Origin: Gammaproteobacteria bacterium
Lineage (GTDB): Bacteria > Pseudomonadota > Gammaproteobacteria > Pseudomonadales > Azotimanducaceae_A
Direction: 5' to 3'
NCBI GenBank assembly: GCA_012960755.1
Contig: DUAT01000041.1
Span: 1 to 64,000, forward strand
Length of the DNA: 64,000 bases
Within the stretch, counting starts at the first letter, position 1; the number at the start of each line of letters is the position of its first letter. This document shows positions 17,121 to 26,420 of the stretch, one piece after another. The notes beneath the pieces were generated by a model. It searched no databases. It was not told the DNA's origin and worked only from the letters and a program-made list of their open reading frames with translations. A program made the translations under genes and the position numbers.

Positions 17121-17525
17121 TCAGGAAGAGGTGATTTCCGTACGGTTGGTATAAAAAGACATATAGTCCTTCAGGCCTTCAACTTCCACGTAGGGGGACA
17201 CATAGCTCCAGACAATATTGTCCTCAGTTTTTTCTTCTGCGCCGGTGGCAAGCGTCAGACTCCAGTAAGAAGCGTGGCCCTTGAAAGGGCAATAGGTGTC
17301 CAGGTCGGTGGCTGTAAACATGGACATGTTGACGTCTTCCCTGGGCAGATAATAAACATCCGCATGCCTGGTTTCCTTAACGACCAGAGCACTGCTTGAT
17401 TCAGCAATGACTGTTCCCTGGCAGGTCACGGTCACGTGGCTGTTGGCCGGGTTCAGCTCAACGGCATAGTCGGGTATACGGGCGAGTGTCTTTTCACGTG
17501 CTGGGGTTACTGGAAATTGTGGCAT
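17121..17525 (-). CDS. DUF427 family protein
   Basis: This 134-residue protein belongs to DUF427, a compact beta-barrel of unknown function common in bacteria and fungi. Family features are TVTCQGTVIAESSSALVVKET, the YYLPREDVNMSMFTATD strand pair and YCPFKGHASYWSL, where Cys-Pro-Phe-Lys-Gly-x-Ala is the most conserved motif of the family. No catalytic activity has been established for it. It converges with the crotonase gene (19-bp gap) and is divergent from the unknown 129-residue protein gene. No signal peptide or membrane segment is seen. Confidence 0.82.
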   Translation of the reverse strand: MPQFPVTPAREKTLARIPDYAVELNPANSHVTVTCQGTVIAESSSALVVKETRHADVYYLPREDVNMSMFTATDLDTYCPFKGHASYWSLTLATGAEEKTEDNIVWSYVSPYVEVEGLKDYMSFYTNRTEITSS

Positions 17526-17659
17526 GTCGAGCCTCGGTCAGTTTGGCAGTAATTAGTTTCTGTCATCTTACTGGATTGGATTCACATCTGTCCCGGGTAA
17601 GATGATAATAGTGCTCATTTAAAAATAGCAAAAGCTCGCTCAACTAATGGAAGGGAATT

Positions 17660-18049
17660 ATGTCTGCAGGTGTGTGGGAACCGGCGAAGCCCGTTCAGAT
17701 TGATCTTGGTAAACTCAGGGAACTGGCAGGGCTTGTCAAAACGATAAATCTGGAAAACCTGACGGCTACTTTACCGTCGGAAACGATCGAATCAGAGAAA
17801 AAATTAATGCGCTGTCATTCGAAGGATTGGATAGCGGCGGACGGATTGGATGATGATGAACTGATTTCCCTGATTCGTTTTTTTACTCTGGCAGAAATGC
17901 AGCTCCCGGGTTGGGATGGCGGGCAACGGTCCCCGGTCATCTATCTTGTCACAATCCTCAAACAACGATCTGCATTTGATTCAGAGCTGCGACGATGGAT
18001 CAAGGCCAACACGGATAACCGCTATCTGCCTAACGGTGCTGTGCTGTAG
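17660..18049 (+). CDS. Conserved-looking hypothetical protein upstream of hisB
   Basis: I cannot name this 129-residue acidic protein. It has no signal peptide, membrane helix or catalytic motif I can recognise. It is mostly helical with a conserved-looking middle (ELISLIRFFTLAEMQLPGWDGG) and a C-terminus (RRWIKANTDNRYLPNGAVL) ending at the stop at 18047-18049. An AAGGGAATT ribosome region precedes ATG 17660. Codon use and GC are like its neighbours, which argues for a real gene. It lies 229 bp upstream of hisB in the same direction, possibly with its own promoter and a TATAAT over its stop codon. Confidence 0.72.
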   Translation: MSAGVWEPAKPVQIDLGKLRELAGLVKTINLENLTATLPSETIESEKKLMRCHSKDWIAADGLDDDELISLIRFFTLAEMQLPGWDGGQRSPVIYLVTILKQRSAFDSELRRWIKANTDNRYLPNGAVL

Positions 18050-18060
18050 TATAATGCCGC
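18050..18060 (+). promoter_or_regulatory. Candidate hisB promoter -10 with GC-rich discriminator
   Basis: TATAAT at 18050-18055 is followed by GCCGC, the same TATAATGCCGCG string seen before typA. A -10 next to a GC-rich discriminator is typical of growth-rate and ppGpp-sensitive promoters. The -35 region is poor, so the call rests on the -10 alone. The 229-bp leader to hisB contains no other gene I can support. Confidence 0.35.
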
Positions 18061-18278
18061 GCATTCAATAATCTTAGTGTAGTGTCCTGTATAGATGGCA
18101 CTTTAAGTGGCCCTCACTTTTTGTAACAGGAAGTGTCACAGCAAGGCCCACTCTTTTCAAGGAAAGTCGCAGGCAATGTAGGTACCTTGTCAAGAAATAC
18201 AACGCGGCTGTGGTGAATTTGAGGGCCATCCCTCGGGCAAGCCACTACACTATCATCATCAACAGGTGGATTGTGCCA

Positions 18279-18872
18279 ATGCCGGATCGAACTGCAACTG
18301 TCAGTCGGGACACCCTGGAAACCCAGATCAGCGTTTCGATTAATCTCGATGGCTCGGGCAAAGCCGACTTTGAAACGGGCTTGCCTTTTCTTGATCATAT
18401 GCTGGACCAGGTTGCACGTCATGGTCTGGTTGACCTGGAAGTCCAAGCCAATGGCGACCTGGATATCGACGCGCACCATACCGTGGAAGATATCGGTATT
18501 ACCCTGGGCCAGGCGTTCAGCAAAGCCGTAGGGGACAAAAAAGGCATTCGGCGGTACGGACATGCGTATGTGCCGCTGGATGAAGCATTGTCTCGTGTCG
18601 TCATTGATTTCAGCGGTCGCCCTGGATTGGAGTTCGACGTTAAATTTGTCCGGGCACAGGTTGGTGAATTCGATGTGGATCTGTTTCACGAGTTCTTCCA
18701 GGGCTTTATCAATCACGCCCATGTCACCCTGCATATCGATAACCTGAAGGGGCAAAATGCCCATCACCAGATCGAAACCATATTTAAAGCATTTGGCCGT
18801 GCAATTCGCATGGCAGTGGAGATTGATCCACGCATGGTAGATGTTCTGCCCTCTACCAAGGGCAAACTGTAA
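18279..18872 (+). CDS. hisB: Imidazoleglycerol-phosphate dehydratase HisB
   Basis: I start at ATG 18279 ([12 protein letters not shown]), which gives the family's 197 residues and follows an AGGTGG site; the frame from 18210 would add 23 non-family residues. This is the monofunctional dehydratase (step 6-7 of histidine synthesis: imidazoleglycerol phosphate to imidazole acetol phosphate). Metal ligands are visible in the [24 protein letters not shown] and [16 protein letters not shown] stretches. No N-terminal HAD phosphatase domain is fused, unlike the E. coli protein. Its TAA is directly followed by the GTG start of hisA; hisH, normally between them in this type of locus, is absent. Confidence 0.95.
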   Translation: MPDRTATVSRDTLETQISVSINLDGSGKADFETGLPFLDHMLDQVARHGLVDLEVQANGDLDIDAHHTVEDIGITLGQAFSKAVGDKKGIRRYGHAYVPLDEALSRVVIDFSGRPGLEFDVKFVRAQVGEFDVDLFHEFFQGFINHAHVTLHIDNLKGQNAHHQIETIFKAFGRAIRMAVEIDPRMVDVLPSTKGKL

Positions 18873-19616
18873 GTGCAGATAATTCCCGCAATCGATTTCA
18901 GGGATGGCAAGGTAGTCAATTTGAAGCAGGGCCAGCTGGAACAGACCACCGTTTATTCCGACGACCCGGTGGGAATGGCAGACCATTGGGTGAGTCTGGG
19001 CACGCAGCGTTTACACCTCGTTGATCTTGATGGTGCTTTTAAAGGTAAACCGGTCAATCAGGATGCTATCGGCAGAATAGCAAGTAACCATCCTGATCTA
19101 ACAATACAATTGGGTGGCGGCATTCGCAGCCCGGAAATCATTGAGTCTTATCTTACAGCTGGCGTTGACTATGTGATTATTGGAACCAAAGCCGTCGATG
19201 AGCCGGAGTTCGTGGGTGAAATGTGTCGCCGATTCCCGGACCATATTATTGTCGGCCTCGATGGTTTACATGGCATGGTCGCTAAAAACGGCTGGAAAGA
19301 TGTCACCGAAATATCTGTAAAAAGCCTGGCCATGTTATTCCAGGCAGACGGCATTGAATCTATTGTCTACACCGACATTGGCAAAGACGGCATGATGGGC
19401 GGAGTCAACCTGCATGCCACTAAAGATCTTGCAGACAGCGTCAGTGTACCCATTATTGCTTCCGGCGGCGTTACCGACATGCGTGACATCGAGGCCCTGC
19501 TGGAAGCCGGGCGTAAAGTTGATGGTGGTATTTCCGGGGTTATTACCGGCCGGGCGCTCTATGAAGGCACCCTGGATCTTGCTGAGGCAATTGACTATGT
19601 CAGGAACAACGAGTGA
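18873..19616 (+). CDS. hisA: ProFAR isomerase HisA
   Basis: The 247-residue TIM-barrel isomerase (ProFAR to PRFAR) starts at a GTG touching the hisB stop codon, so the two are translationally coupled. [20 protein letters not shown] is the family N-terminus, with catalytic Asp in AIDF (D8) and the second Asp in the [12 protein letters not shown] motif. Phosphate-binding IQLGGGIRS and IIASGGVTD are intact. The usual next gene hisF (cyclase subunit of IGP synthase) is missing; instead an LLM oxidoreductase follows after 17 bp. Confidence 0.95.
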   Translation: MQIIPAIDFRDGKVVNLKQGQLEQTTVYSDDPVGMADHWVSLGTQRLHLVDLDGAFKGKPVNQDAIGRIASNHPDLTIQLGGGIRSPEIIESYLTAGVDYVIIGTKAVDEPEFVGEMCRRFPDHIIVGLDGLHGMVAKNGWKDVTEISVKSLAMLFQADGIESIVYTDIGKDGMMGGVNLHATKDLADSVSVPIIASGGVTDMRDIEALLEAGRKVDGGISGVITGRALYEGTLDLAEAIDYVRNNE

Positions 19617-19633
19617 CTTCCCTGGGGTAAATC

Positions 19634-20437
19634 ATGAAACTTGGTATTAGCGTTCGCAACATGGGCCCGCAGTCTACCCGTGAGATAATCACAGACTGCG
19701 CTATTGCTGCCGACCAGGCAGGTCTTGACTCACTCTGGATCACCGAACATATTGCGATTCCGCCCGACGATGCAGAAGGCTCAGGAGGCCGCTATCTTGA
19801 TCCTCTAATGACATTGTCATATCTCGCAGCCAGGACCGAACAAATAAAACTGGGCACCGGTGTATTGATCTTGCCTTATCGACCCCCGCTTATCACCGCC
19901 AAACTGATTGCAACCCTGCAGGAACTGGCAGAAGGACGCTTGAAACTTGGTGTTGGCATCGGCTGGATGCGAAGCGAGTTCCGGGCGCTGGGTATTAGTT
20001 TACGAAAACGGGTCAGCGATTCCGAACGGGTGCTGCAATTTCTACACGACGCCTTCGACAACGATGTCGTCACCCAACATGGCCAGCCTTTTATCTTTAG
20101 TCCCCGGCCAAAAAAGCCCCCCTTCATCATTGGCGGAGCAAACCCCCATGCAATTACCAGGGCTGTTAAGTATGGCGATGGCTGGATGCCCATGGGACTG
20201 AAACCCGATGTTTTAAAACCTATTGTTGAAGACTACAAAACTCAAACCCGGGCAGTGGGTAAACCTGACCCGGAAGTTATTGTCATGTCTGGCCTTCCCC
20301 TGAATGACACGGATCGATGCCGGGAAATACTGGATTCCTATCGCGACGCAGGCGCGACGACAGTGGTTCATGGGCAAAAGTACGACAAGGCGAGTGAACT
20401 ACAAGGGGCGATTGAGAGATTACAGTTACTGAAATGA
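19634..20437 (+). CDS. LLM-class oxidoreductase in the his operon
   Basis: This 267-residue luciferase-like TIM-barrel protein has AIAADQAGLDSLWITEHIA, IKLGTGVLILPYRPPL, ELAEGRLKLGVGIGWMRSEF and KYGDGWMPMG, the signatures of the F420-dependent LLM subgroup. It lies 17 bp downstream of hisA on the same strand, so it is probably in the same transcript, where hisF normally lies. Sequence gives no reason to think it replaces HisF (which lacks these motifs), so its presence is likely insertion or rearrangement. Substrate and cofactor (F420 or FMN) are unknown. It shares the family with the gene at 12989-13828 but is not a near copy. Confidence 0.85.
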   Translation: MKLGISVRNMGPQSTREIITDCAIAADQAGLDSLWITEHIAIPPDDAEGSGGRYLDPLMTLSYLAARTEQIKLGTGVLILPYRPPLITAKLIATLQELAEGRLKLGVGIGWMRSEFRALGISLRKRVSDSERVLQFLHDAFDNDVVTQHGQPFIFSPRPKKPPFIIGGANPHAITRAVKYGDGWMPMGLKPDVLKPIVEDYKTQTRAVGKPDPEVIVMSGLPLNDTDRCREILDSYRDAGATTVVHGQKYDKASELQGAIERLQLLK

Positions 20438-20496
20438 TCTCACTTTGAACTCTAACTCTTTCTTACGGACTATGCCAATTTGCCCTTGAGACAAGA

Positions 20497-21291
20497 CTAC
20501 TCCGCTGCCAATGTCGCCAATTCCACCCGCCTGATCTGCTGCAAAGCCAGCAGATTGGAAGCCGGAATAACCTCTATGCCCTGTTGCTGAAGCTGCGGTA
20601 GTGCAATTTCGAGGTAGTCGAGTGTATTTCTATAGGGGTGGCCGATGCCGATGGCGGTACCATTTCTCCTTGCGATCTGGATAAGTCGATGGAAAGCACG
20701 ATCGATCTCAAAAAAAGAGGGGTCGTTGTCCAGAAACACATCCCGACCCGAGGTAAGTATCTGCTTTCTGCGTGCGACTTTGTGTGCCACAGATTTAGGG
20801 GTTGTCCTTGAATCAACAAAGAAAAAGTTTCTCCGCTTAATGTCTTCCATTAGCCAGTTCATCTGTTGGATTTGCTGAGTCAGGTAGCTGCCGGTGTGAT
20901 TGTTAAGACCGCTGGCATGAGGGACTTTCTTGATAGCAGCGGCGACGGCAGCAAGAAATTCGTTCTCGCTTAGTGATTCTGTTAGTCCGCCTGGCCCAAG
21001 GGGGTGGCCTATCAGATTCGACATAGGCAGGTGAACAATAACTTCTTTTTTTGATTGATGGGCGTTCTCTGAAAGAAGCTCTGCGTAAGGTGAATTGGGC
21101 AGGACGGCATAGGTCAGAGAGCCGGGAAGATTGATCGCTCGTATACCCCGGTTTATGTTGTAACCGATATCGTCAATGATAATGGCCACATAAACCGGCT
21201 GATCTGCAAACGTCTCCGCGCTATAAAGCAGTGTGAGTAAAACTCCCCATAGTGCAAGGGGCGATGAACCAGCATTCAGGCTTTTTAGGAT
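20497..21291 (-). CDS. Divergent polysaccharide deacetylase (YibQ-like), likely AUC start
   Basis: PF04748-type protein, 264 residues if started at ATC 21291. AIIIDDIGYNINRGIRAI is the family N-terminal motif, followed by VIVHLPMS, SGLNNHTGSYLT and FFVDSRTT. These resemble NodB deacetylases but lack the full metal set, and their function at the cell wall is unknown. The first ATG/GTG start is GTG 21189, but the frame runs in-register upstream into a convincing Sec signal peptide (SSPLALWGVLLTLLYSAETFA), with no ATG, GTG or TTG. ATC 21289-21291 has an AAGGG site 7 bases ahead, at the end of ctpA. A sequencing error is the alternative. It follows ctpA and precedes hisA convergently. Confidence 0.85.
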   Translation of the reverse strand: MLKSLNAGSSPLALWGVLLTLLYSAETFADQPVYVAIIIDDIGYNINRGIRAINLPGSLTYAVLPNSPYAELLSENAHQSKKEVIVHLPMSNLIGHPLGPGGLTESLSENEFLAAVAAAIKKVPHASGLNNHTGSYLTQQIQQMNWLMEDIKRRNFFFVDSRTTPKSVAHKVARRKQILTSGRDVFLDNDPSFFEIDRAFHRLIQIARRNGTAIGIGHPYRNTLDYLEIALPQLQQQGIEVIPASNLLALQQIRRVELATLAAE

Positions 21292-21295
21292 TTGA

Positions 21296-22633
21296 TTACC
21301 CTTGTGGTTGTTGTCTTTTTGCCAATATATTGAGTCCCTTCAGTAACGTCAGCGCTTCGTTTAATTGATAGTCCGTACTGGCCAGGTCGATCGGTTCGTC
21401 ATCATCGTCTTCTTCACCCGGCTTATGCCCATTGCCATTTTGCAAATGCTTGGGAAGATCCCTTTCTTTTAGGCGAAACGGATTGCTTTTTAATCGGGTA
21501 ACTTTTGAACGATCGACATGAATATCCGGAACGATGCCTTCCGCCTGGATTGATCTGCCATTTGGAGTGTAATAAAGAGCAGTCGTCAGTTTGATCGCCT
21601 TCTCGTTGTTTAAAGGCAGTACGGTTTGAACGGAACCTTTACCGAATGTGTTCACTCCCATGATCACAGCTCTGCCATGGTCCTGGAGGGCACCTGCGAC
21701 GATCTCAGATGCTGACGCACTGCCTTCATTTACCAGCACAACCATCGGCACGCCGTTGGTGGAATCCGGAGTCGTGGCGCTAAATCTTAAGTCTGCGTTG
21801 AGCAATCTACCGGTGGTATAAACAATCAGTCCGTCAGATATAAACGCGTCAGATACCTCGACTGCAGATTGAAGCACGCCACCGGGATTGTTTCTTAGAT
21901 CCAGAATCAACCCTGATAACTTGCCCTCCTCTGAGAGTTTGTTCACCGCGTCGCGCACTTCACCGCCAGTGCCGCTCTGAAACTGGGCGATACGAAGATA
22001 ACCATAGCCATCCTCAAGAAATCTCTGCCTTACACTCGCCACCTTGATCACTTCGCGGGTGAGAGTGACTTCCTTTGGTATTGGCTCACCTTCGCGTATG
22101 AAGGTCAACTTAACCTCGCTACCAGGTTCACCACGCATGGATTTAATGGAATCATTGAGAGACATACCCTTTACCGGCACATCATCGAGTTGCAGAATCA
22201 GATCACCAGCCTCGATACCTGCCTTGTCTGCTGGAGTATCGTCCATCGGTGTAACAACTCTCAGAAATCCTCCATCCATGGCAACTTCAAGACCCAGGCC
22301 ACCGTAGTTACCTGTGGTGTTTTCCTGCAGATCGGTGAAACTTTTCCGGTCCAGATAAGCCGAGTGCGGGTCCAGCTCGGACAACATGCCCTTGATGGCT
22401 TTTTCCAGCAATGTACGGTCGTCAATTTCCTCGACATAAGCTTCGCTGACCCGATTGAAAACTTCTGCAAACACGCGGAGTTCGTTAAGTGGCAGGCGTG
22501 GCTTGAGTTCCTTGGTCTCTGGGGGAGGAGATGGCACCTGTACGCCGTCGCCGGGGCTTACCTCGGAGGCGAAGCTATCGGCAGATAATACCAGCATGGC
22601 AATTGCCACCAGATGTCTGTTGTACTGTTTCAT
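21296..22633 (-). CDS. ctpA: C-terminal processing peptidase CtpA (S41)
   Basis: This is a 445-residue periplasmic serine protease. Residues 1-23 form a signal peptide (cut near SFASE), a PDZ domain spans about 105-190, and the S41 catalytic core follows with the Ser-Lys dyad in GSASASE (304-310) and NTFGKGSVQ (Lys332). In Pseudomonas CtpA degrades peptidoglycan cross-link hydrolases when assisted by an outer-membrane lipoprotein. Order envC-ctpA-deacetylase downstream of gpmI is the classic proteobacterial arrangement. Residues after about 390 are low-complexity and acidic (EEDDDDEP). It is separated by 20 bp from envC. Confidence 0.95.
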   Translation of the reverse strand: MKQYNRHLVAIAMLVLSADSFASEVSPGDGVQVPSPPPETKELKPRLPLNELRVFAEVFNRVSEAYVEEIDDRTLLEKAIKGMLSELDPHSAYLDRKSFTDLQENTTGNYGGLGLEVAMDGGFLRVVTPMDDTPADKAGIEAGDLILQLDDVPVKGMSLNDSIKSMRGEPGSEVKLTFIREGEPIPKEVTLTREVIKVASVRQRFLEDGYGYLRIAQFQSGTGGEVRDAVNKLSEEGKLSGLILDLRNNPGGVLQSAVEVSDAFISDGLIVYTTGRLLNADLRFSATTPDSTNGVPMVVLVNEGSASASEIVAGALQDHGRAVIMGVNTFGKGSVQTVLPLNNEKAIKLTTALYYTPNGRSIQAEGIVPDIHVDRSKVTRLKSNPFRLKERDLPKHLQNGNGHKPGEEDDDDEPIDLASTDYQLNEALTLLKGLNILAKRQQPQG

Positions 22634-22653
22634 GTTTACTCCCTTACCTCGTA

Positions 22654-23949
22654 TTACGCCGCCTTGTTTTGCGGCCGAGCTTTACACCACAGTTGTGGAT
22701 TTGACGGCTCTCCGGCACTGCGTATTTCAAAATATAGCCCTGATTGTAGCTGACCGCCGCTGTTGCCAACATGGGAGATTAACTCACCTGCAGAGACCCA
22801 ATCACCTGTTTCGCGATAGAGTACCTGATTATGTCCGTAAAGTGACATGTAGCCGGCTCCATGATTGATTATCAGCAACAAACCGAAGCCGCGTAACCAG
22901 TCTGAAAACACGACACGCCCATAGTGAATAGATCGGACGGGTGTACCTTCGTTGGCCTCAATAAAGACGCCATCCCAGGTCAGTTTACCCTCACTGCGCT
23001 GAGAACCAAACTTTTGTATGACTCGACCGACCACTGGTAACAGTAAACTGCCCTTCATTTCGGTAAATGGCCGGGTATCTTCCGGCGAAGGCAAATTAAC
23101 GATTCCGGCAGTAATACGTTCCAACAAGGCACCCAGATGTTCTCTGTCGGCGATCCGTTGCTCAATGATGTTGCCGGTTTCTGCGATTTCAACATTGAGT
23201 GCCTTGAGAACCTGCTTCTTCCGGGACTGTACGGTAAGCAACCCGGATTTTTGAATTTCCAGTCTCGATGAGAGTTTCGTTAGTTGACTGTTCCACTCGG
23301 TAATCCTGACTTCCACGGTTTCAAGTTTTACCAGGGTGTCTTCGTAGGACTTGATCTGCTGGACACGGGCACGGTTGAAATAGTCGTAGTAGGTCAGCAT
23401 GCGGGCTAACTGGTTGGGATCTTCCTGGTTTAGTACGACCTTCAAGTATTGCTGATTTCCAAGCTCGAATGATCCTCGAATCTGCCTGGCGATGTATACC
23501 TGCTGTTTTTTTTTCAGGATAAGCAGATCTTTTTGTTCGCTTTGGAGGGAAGATAACTTATCTTCCCCGAGCTTGAGTTCGTCGGATATCTTCTTGATTT
23601 TATTTAATATTTCACCAATTTCTTTTTCATTGAGTTCCAACGCTTTTTCGAGTTCGGAACGTTGCCCACGGGTGCTGTCGAGATCGGCACGAAACTTTTG
23701 GATTTCAGCTTCCAGAGTATCTAGCTCTCTTTGCAACTGCGTAGGATCCCTGGATTCGGCCGAAAAGCCGGGTATAGAGACAAATAGAAAGATGGTGATG
23801 ATTGCGCCAATAACCGTGTTCAATAGCCGACTTCTGCTGCCGGGATTGGATCGTTGTCTCACATTGCACCCCTGTTCGCTGTTGTGTTTGTTGGATCGCT
23901 GTTGCAGTTGTCGAGTAAATGACACACTGTTTGTGGAGGAAGTAATCAT
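22654..23949 (-). CDS. envC: Murein hydrolase activator EnvC-like (degenerate M23)
   Basis: The 431-residue protein has a transmembrane/signal segment (about 43-63), a long coiled coil (about 68-275) and a C-terminal LytM domain (about 305-425). The LytM domain lacks the catalytic ligands: the first His of HxxxD is replaced ([11 protein letters not shown]) and the HxH motif is SLYGHNQ. This is the pattern of EnvC, which does not cut peptidoglycan but activates amidases AmiA/B at the division site under FtsEX control. The N-terminal 40 residues before the hydrophobic segment are longer than usual, so a later start is possible. It overlaps gpmI by 4 bp (ATGA). Confidence 0.9.
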   Translation of the reverse strand: MITSSTNSVSFTRQLQQRSNKHNSEQGCNVRQRSNPGSRSRLLNTVIGAIITIFLFVSIPGFSAESRDPTQLQRELDTLEAEIQKFRADLDSTRGQRSELEKALELNEKEIGEILNKIKKISDELKLGEDKLSSLQSEQKDLLILKKKQQVYIARQIRGSFELGNQQYLKVVLNQEDPNQLARMLTYYDYFNRARVQQIKSYEDTLVKLETVEVRITEWNSQLTKLSSRLEIQKSGLLTVQSRKKQVLKALNVEIAETGNIIEQRIADREHLGALLERITAGIVNLPSPEDTRPFTEMKGSLLLPVVGRVIQKFGSQRSEGKLTWDGVFIEANEGTPVRSIHYGRVVFSDWLRGFGLLLIINHGAGYMSLYGHNQVLYRETGDWVSAGELISHVGNSGGQLQSGLYFEIRSAGEPSNPQLWCKARPQNKAA

Positions 23950-25502
23950 GCCGAATCAACCAGCGATTCTCCCGTCATCTCGACGGGTTGCGCCAGATTC
24001 ATTATTTTTAGTAGTGTAGGTGATACATCACTCAGGGTACCGCCGGTTTGCCGCAAGCCAATGGGCTGGTCTCCAATGTAGACCAGAGGAACCAGTTCTG
24101 AGGTGTGGGCAGTGTGGGCCTGCCCGGTAGTGTGGTCAGTCATCTGCTCGACATTGCCATGATCGGCAGTAATCAGGCCGTGGCCTGCCACTGTTTGCAG
24201 GGCAGTCACAATTCTATCGAGACAGGCATCGATGCATTCCACAGCTTCGATTGAGGCCTCGATATTCCCTGTATGCCCAACCATGTCTCCATTGGCGTAG
24301 TTACAGATAATCAGGTCGTAGGAACGTGATTTTATAGCCTTTACCAGTATATCAGTCACTTCAGGCGCACTCATGGATGGTTGCAGATCATAAGTCGCAA
24401 CTGCGGGAGAGGGGATTAACTTCCGCGATTCCCCGGTAAAAGGCTCTTCACGACCGCCTGAAAAAAAGAATGTGACGTGGGCGTACTTTTCGGTTTCAGC
24501 CAGTCTCAGCTGGCTCTTACCCAGGCTGGCGATATACTCACCCAGGCTGTTTGTCAGGGCATCCCGGGTATATGCGCAGGGTGTGTCAATGTCCGCGGCG
24601 TATTGTGTCAGCGTGACAAAGTTAGATAAGTCAGGCCTGTAATTTCTTTCGAAGCCGTCAAAACTGTCGTCGACGAAGGCGTGAGTAATCTCCCGGGCAC
24701 GATCTGCACGAAAATTCATAAACAAAATGGCATCACCATCATTAATGCGTACCGGGTTTCCATCTGTTGATATGGCGCTGGCCTGGACGAATTCATCTGA
24801 TTCATCCCTTGCATAGGCTGCTTTCAGTGCCGTCTGTGGGTCGGTGTAGGAAAATTCAGCCTGTCCCGTCGTGACTAGATCGTATGCCCTGACAACTCGC
24901 TCCCAGCGGTTGTCCCGGTCCATGGCGTAGTAACGGCCAATAATAGTGGCAATACCGCCTTTGCTGGATGACTTGGCCAGTTGCTGAATAGTTTCCTGCA
25001 TGTCCCGGAGCGAATTCATGGCAGACCTGGGCGGTACGTCACGACCATCCAGAAACGCATGAACATACACTGCACTCACGTTTTGATCAAAAGCCAGTTT
25101 TACTGCGGCTTTTATGTGATCTGTATGGCTGTGAACGCCCCCAGGTGAGAGTAAACCAAACAGATGTAGCGCTTTACCGGTGCGCGCCAGGGTTTGAGCC
25201 ATTGCCGTAATGGCCGGGTTCTCGAAAAAACTACCCGACTGGATCGATTTGGTGATACGGGTAAAGTCCTGATCAACAACCCGCCCTGCCCCCAGATTCA
25301 TGTGACCTACTTCTGAATTTCCCATTTGGCCACTGGGAAGCCCGACATCCGGACCAGAGCCCGAGATTAAACAATGGGGACGATCCCGCCAAAGTTCGTC
25401 CCACACCGGACTGTTAGCCAGTTGAATTGCGTTCGCGTCAGATTCATCTCGATGACCCCAACCGTCCAGAATAATAAGAACATAGGGAGTTTTTTCTGAC
25501 AT
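23946..25502 (-). CDS. gpmI: Phosphoglycerate mutase, cofactor-independent GpmI
   Basis: The 518-residue iPGM (3-phosphoglycerate to 2-phosphoglycerate) is complete. Metal ligands begin with D13, the phosphoserine nucleophile is S63 in [17 protein letters not shown], and the phosphatase-domain motifs [18 protein letters not shown] and DHGNVEQM are intact. It is the first gene of a four-gene transcript (gpmI-envC-ctpA-deacetylase), with coupled stops and starts, an arrangement common in proteobacteria. It is divergent from the yibN-grxC-secB transcript, with a 196-bp region between. Confidence 0.96.
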   Translation of the reverse strand: MSEKTPYVLIILDGWGHRDESDANAIQLANSPVWDELWRDRPHCLISGSGPDVGLPSGQMGNSEVGHMNLGAGRVVDQDFTRITKSIQSGSFFENPAITAMAQTLARTGKALHLFGLLSPGGVHSHTDHIKAAVKLAFDQNVSAVYVHAFLDGRDVPPRSAMNSLRDMQETIQQLAKSSSKGGIATIIGRYYAMDRDNRWERVVRAYDLVTTGQAEFSYTDPQTALKAAYARDESDEFVQASAISTDGNPVRINDGDAILFMNFRADRAREITHAFVDDSFDGFERNYRPDLSNFVTLTQYAADIDTPCAYTRDALTNSLGEYIASLGKSQLRLAETEKYAHVTFFFSGGREEPFTGESRKLIPSPAVATYDLQPSMSAPEVTDILVKAIKSRSYDLIICNYANGDMVGHTGNIEASIEAVECIDACLDRIVTALQTVAGHGLITADHGNVEQMTDHTTGQAHTAHTSELVPLVYIGDQPIGLRQTGGTLSDVSPTLLKIMNLAQPVEMTGESLVDSA

Positions 25503-25698
25503 AAAAACAGCGGTATCCGAGAGGTTGAAGGTTTTGTTCGATGGGATTTTAACCTGTTCGTCACTTCCTGTCCTGAAAGACTCCTGATTGTCTGCCGTAT
25601 GAGCCGTGCTGCCACATGAGTCGTGCTATCACACAATTCTATCTTCCATTTTTGGTGTATACTGCGCGACTTTAAATTTGTGACAACCATCGTTAACC

Positions 25699-26118
25699 AT
25701 GATTGAGCAAATCTTCGAATTCTTAGGGAATCATTACATCCTGGCGGGTGTCTTTTTTGCATTGTTGGCGGCGTTTGTGGTCAACGAAGGCAAGCAAGGT
25801 GGTTCGTCGATTTCCACGAGCAACCTGGTGAGGCTGGTCAATCATGAAGGTGCGGTTATCGTTGATATTCGTGACAGTAAGGACTTTGGCCAGGGTCATA
25901 TTGTTGAATCGATTAACATGCCAATGGGCAGTTTTGATAATCGGGCGAGTGAGTTAGAAACCAAGAAAGAAAAGCCAATCGTGGTAGTTGACAAGATGGG
26001 TCAGCATTCAAGCACGGTGGGCCGCAAATTAAAGGCACTGGGATTCGAGAATGTCAGGCGCCTGTCCGGCGGCATGGCGGAGTGGTCTGCTAGCAATCTG
26101 CCCGTTGTGAAGGGATAA
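25699..26118 (+). CDS. yibN: Rhodanese-like membrane protein YibN, no Cys
   Basis: The 139-residue protein has one N-terminal membrane helix (about 14-31) and a C-terminal rhodanese domain facing the cytoplasm. The domain has AVIVDIRDSKDFGQGHI and SGGMAEWS, but the loop that normally holds the catalytic Cys reads VVDKMGQHSS, and the whole protein contains no cysteine. It therefore cannot do classical sulfur transfer. E. coli YibN binds SecYEG-type translocation components in recent work, and its position before grxC-secB fits an envelope or secretion role. A TATACT at 25658-25663 may be its -10; the -35 is weak. Confidence 0.85.
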   Translation: MIEQIFEFLGNHYILAGVFFALLAAFVVNEGKQGGSSISTSNLVRLVNHEGAVIVDIRDSKDFGQGHIVESINMPMGSFDNRASELETKKEKPIVVVDKMGQHSSTVGRKLKALGFENVRRLSGGMAEWSASNLPVVKG

Positions 26119-26129
26119 AGGCCAGTTTG

Positions 26130-26399
26130 GTGAGTCAGCAAATAAACAAGGTTGTGATGTACACCACCCGTTTTTGCCCATATTGCCTGCGTGCAAGATT
26201 CCTTCTGGAACAGAAGAGTGTAGAATTTGAGGAGATCGGCGTTGATTTCAATCGATCACGCAGGATGGAAATGATAGAGAAATCCAGCCGGACCTCGGTA
26301 CCACAAATATGGATTGGTGAAATGCATGTTGGTGGTTGTGACGAATTGTTTATGCTGGAGCGCCAGGGAAAGCTCGACAATCTGCTATGGAACCTCTAA
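26130..26399 (+). CDS. grxC: Glutaredoxin 3
   Basis: The 89-residue dithiol glutaredoxin starts best at GTG 26130, about 9 bases after an AAAGG site; a TTG at 26127 is the adjacent alternative. The active site CPYC is at 16-19, with TSVPQIWI (cis-Pro) and GGCDELF completing the GSH-binding groove. It reduces disulfides and glutathionylated proteins using GSH and could support the peroxiredoxin at 11484. It lies 11 bp after yibN and 21 bp before secB, so the three are likely one transcript. This is the usual gammaproteobacterial order. Confidence 0.93.
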   Translation: MSQQINKVVMYTTRFCPYCLRARFLLEQKSVEFEEIGVDFNRSRRMEMIEKSSRTSVPQIWIGEMHVGGCDELFMLERQGKLDNLLWNL

Positions 26400-26420
26400 A
26401 CATATAGCGTCGGAGTAAGA

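Noticed and set aside
18114..18986. 290-residue open frame antisense to hisB
   Set aside because: It covers hisB and the start of hisA, which are conserved; no ribosome site or domain was seen for the antisense product.
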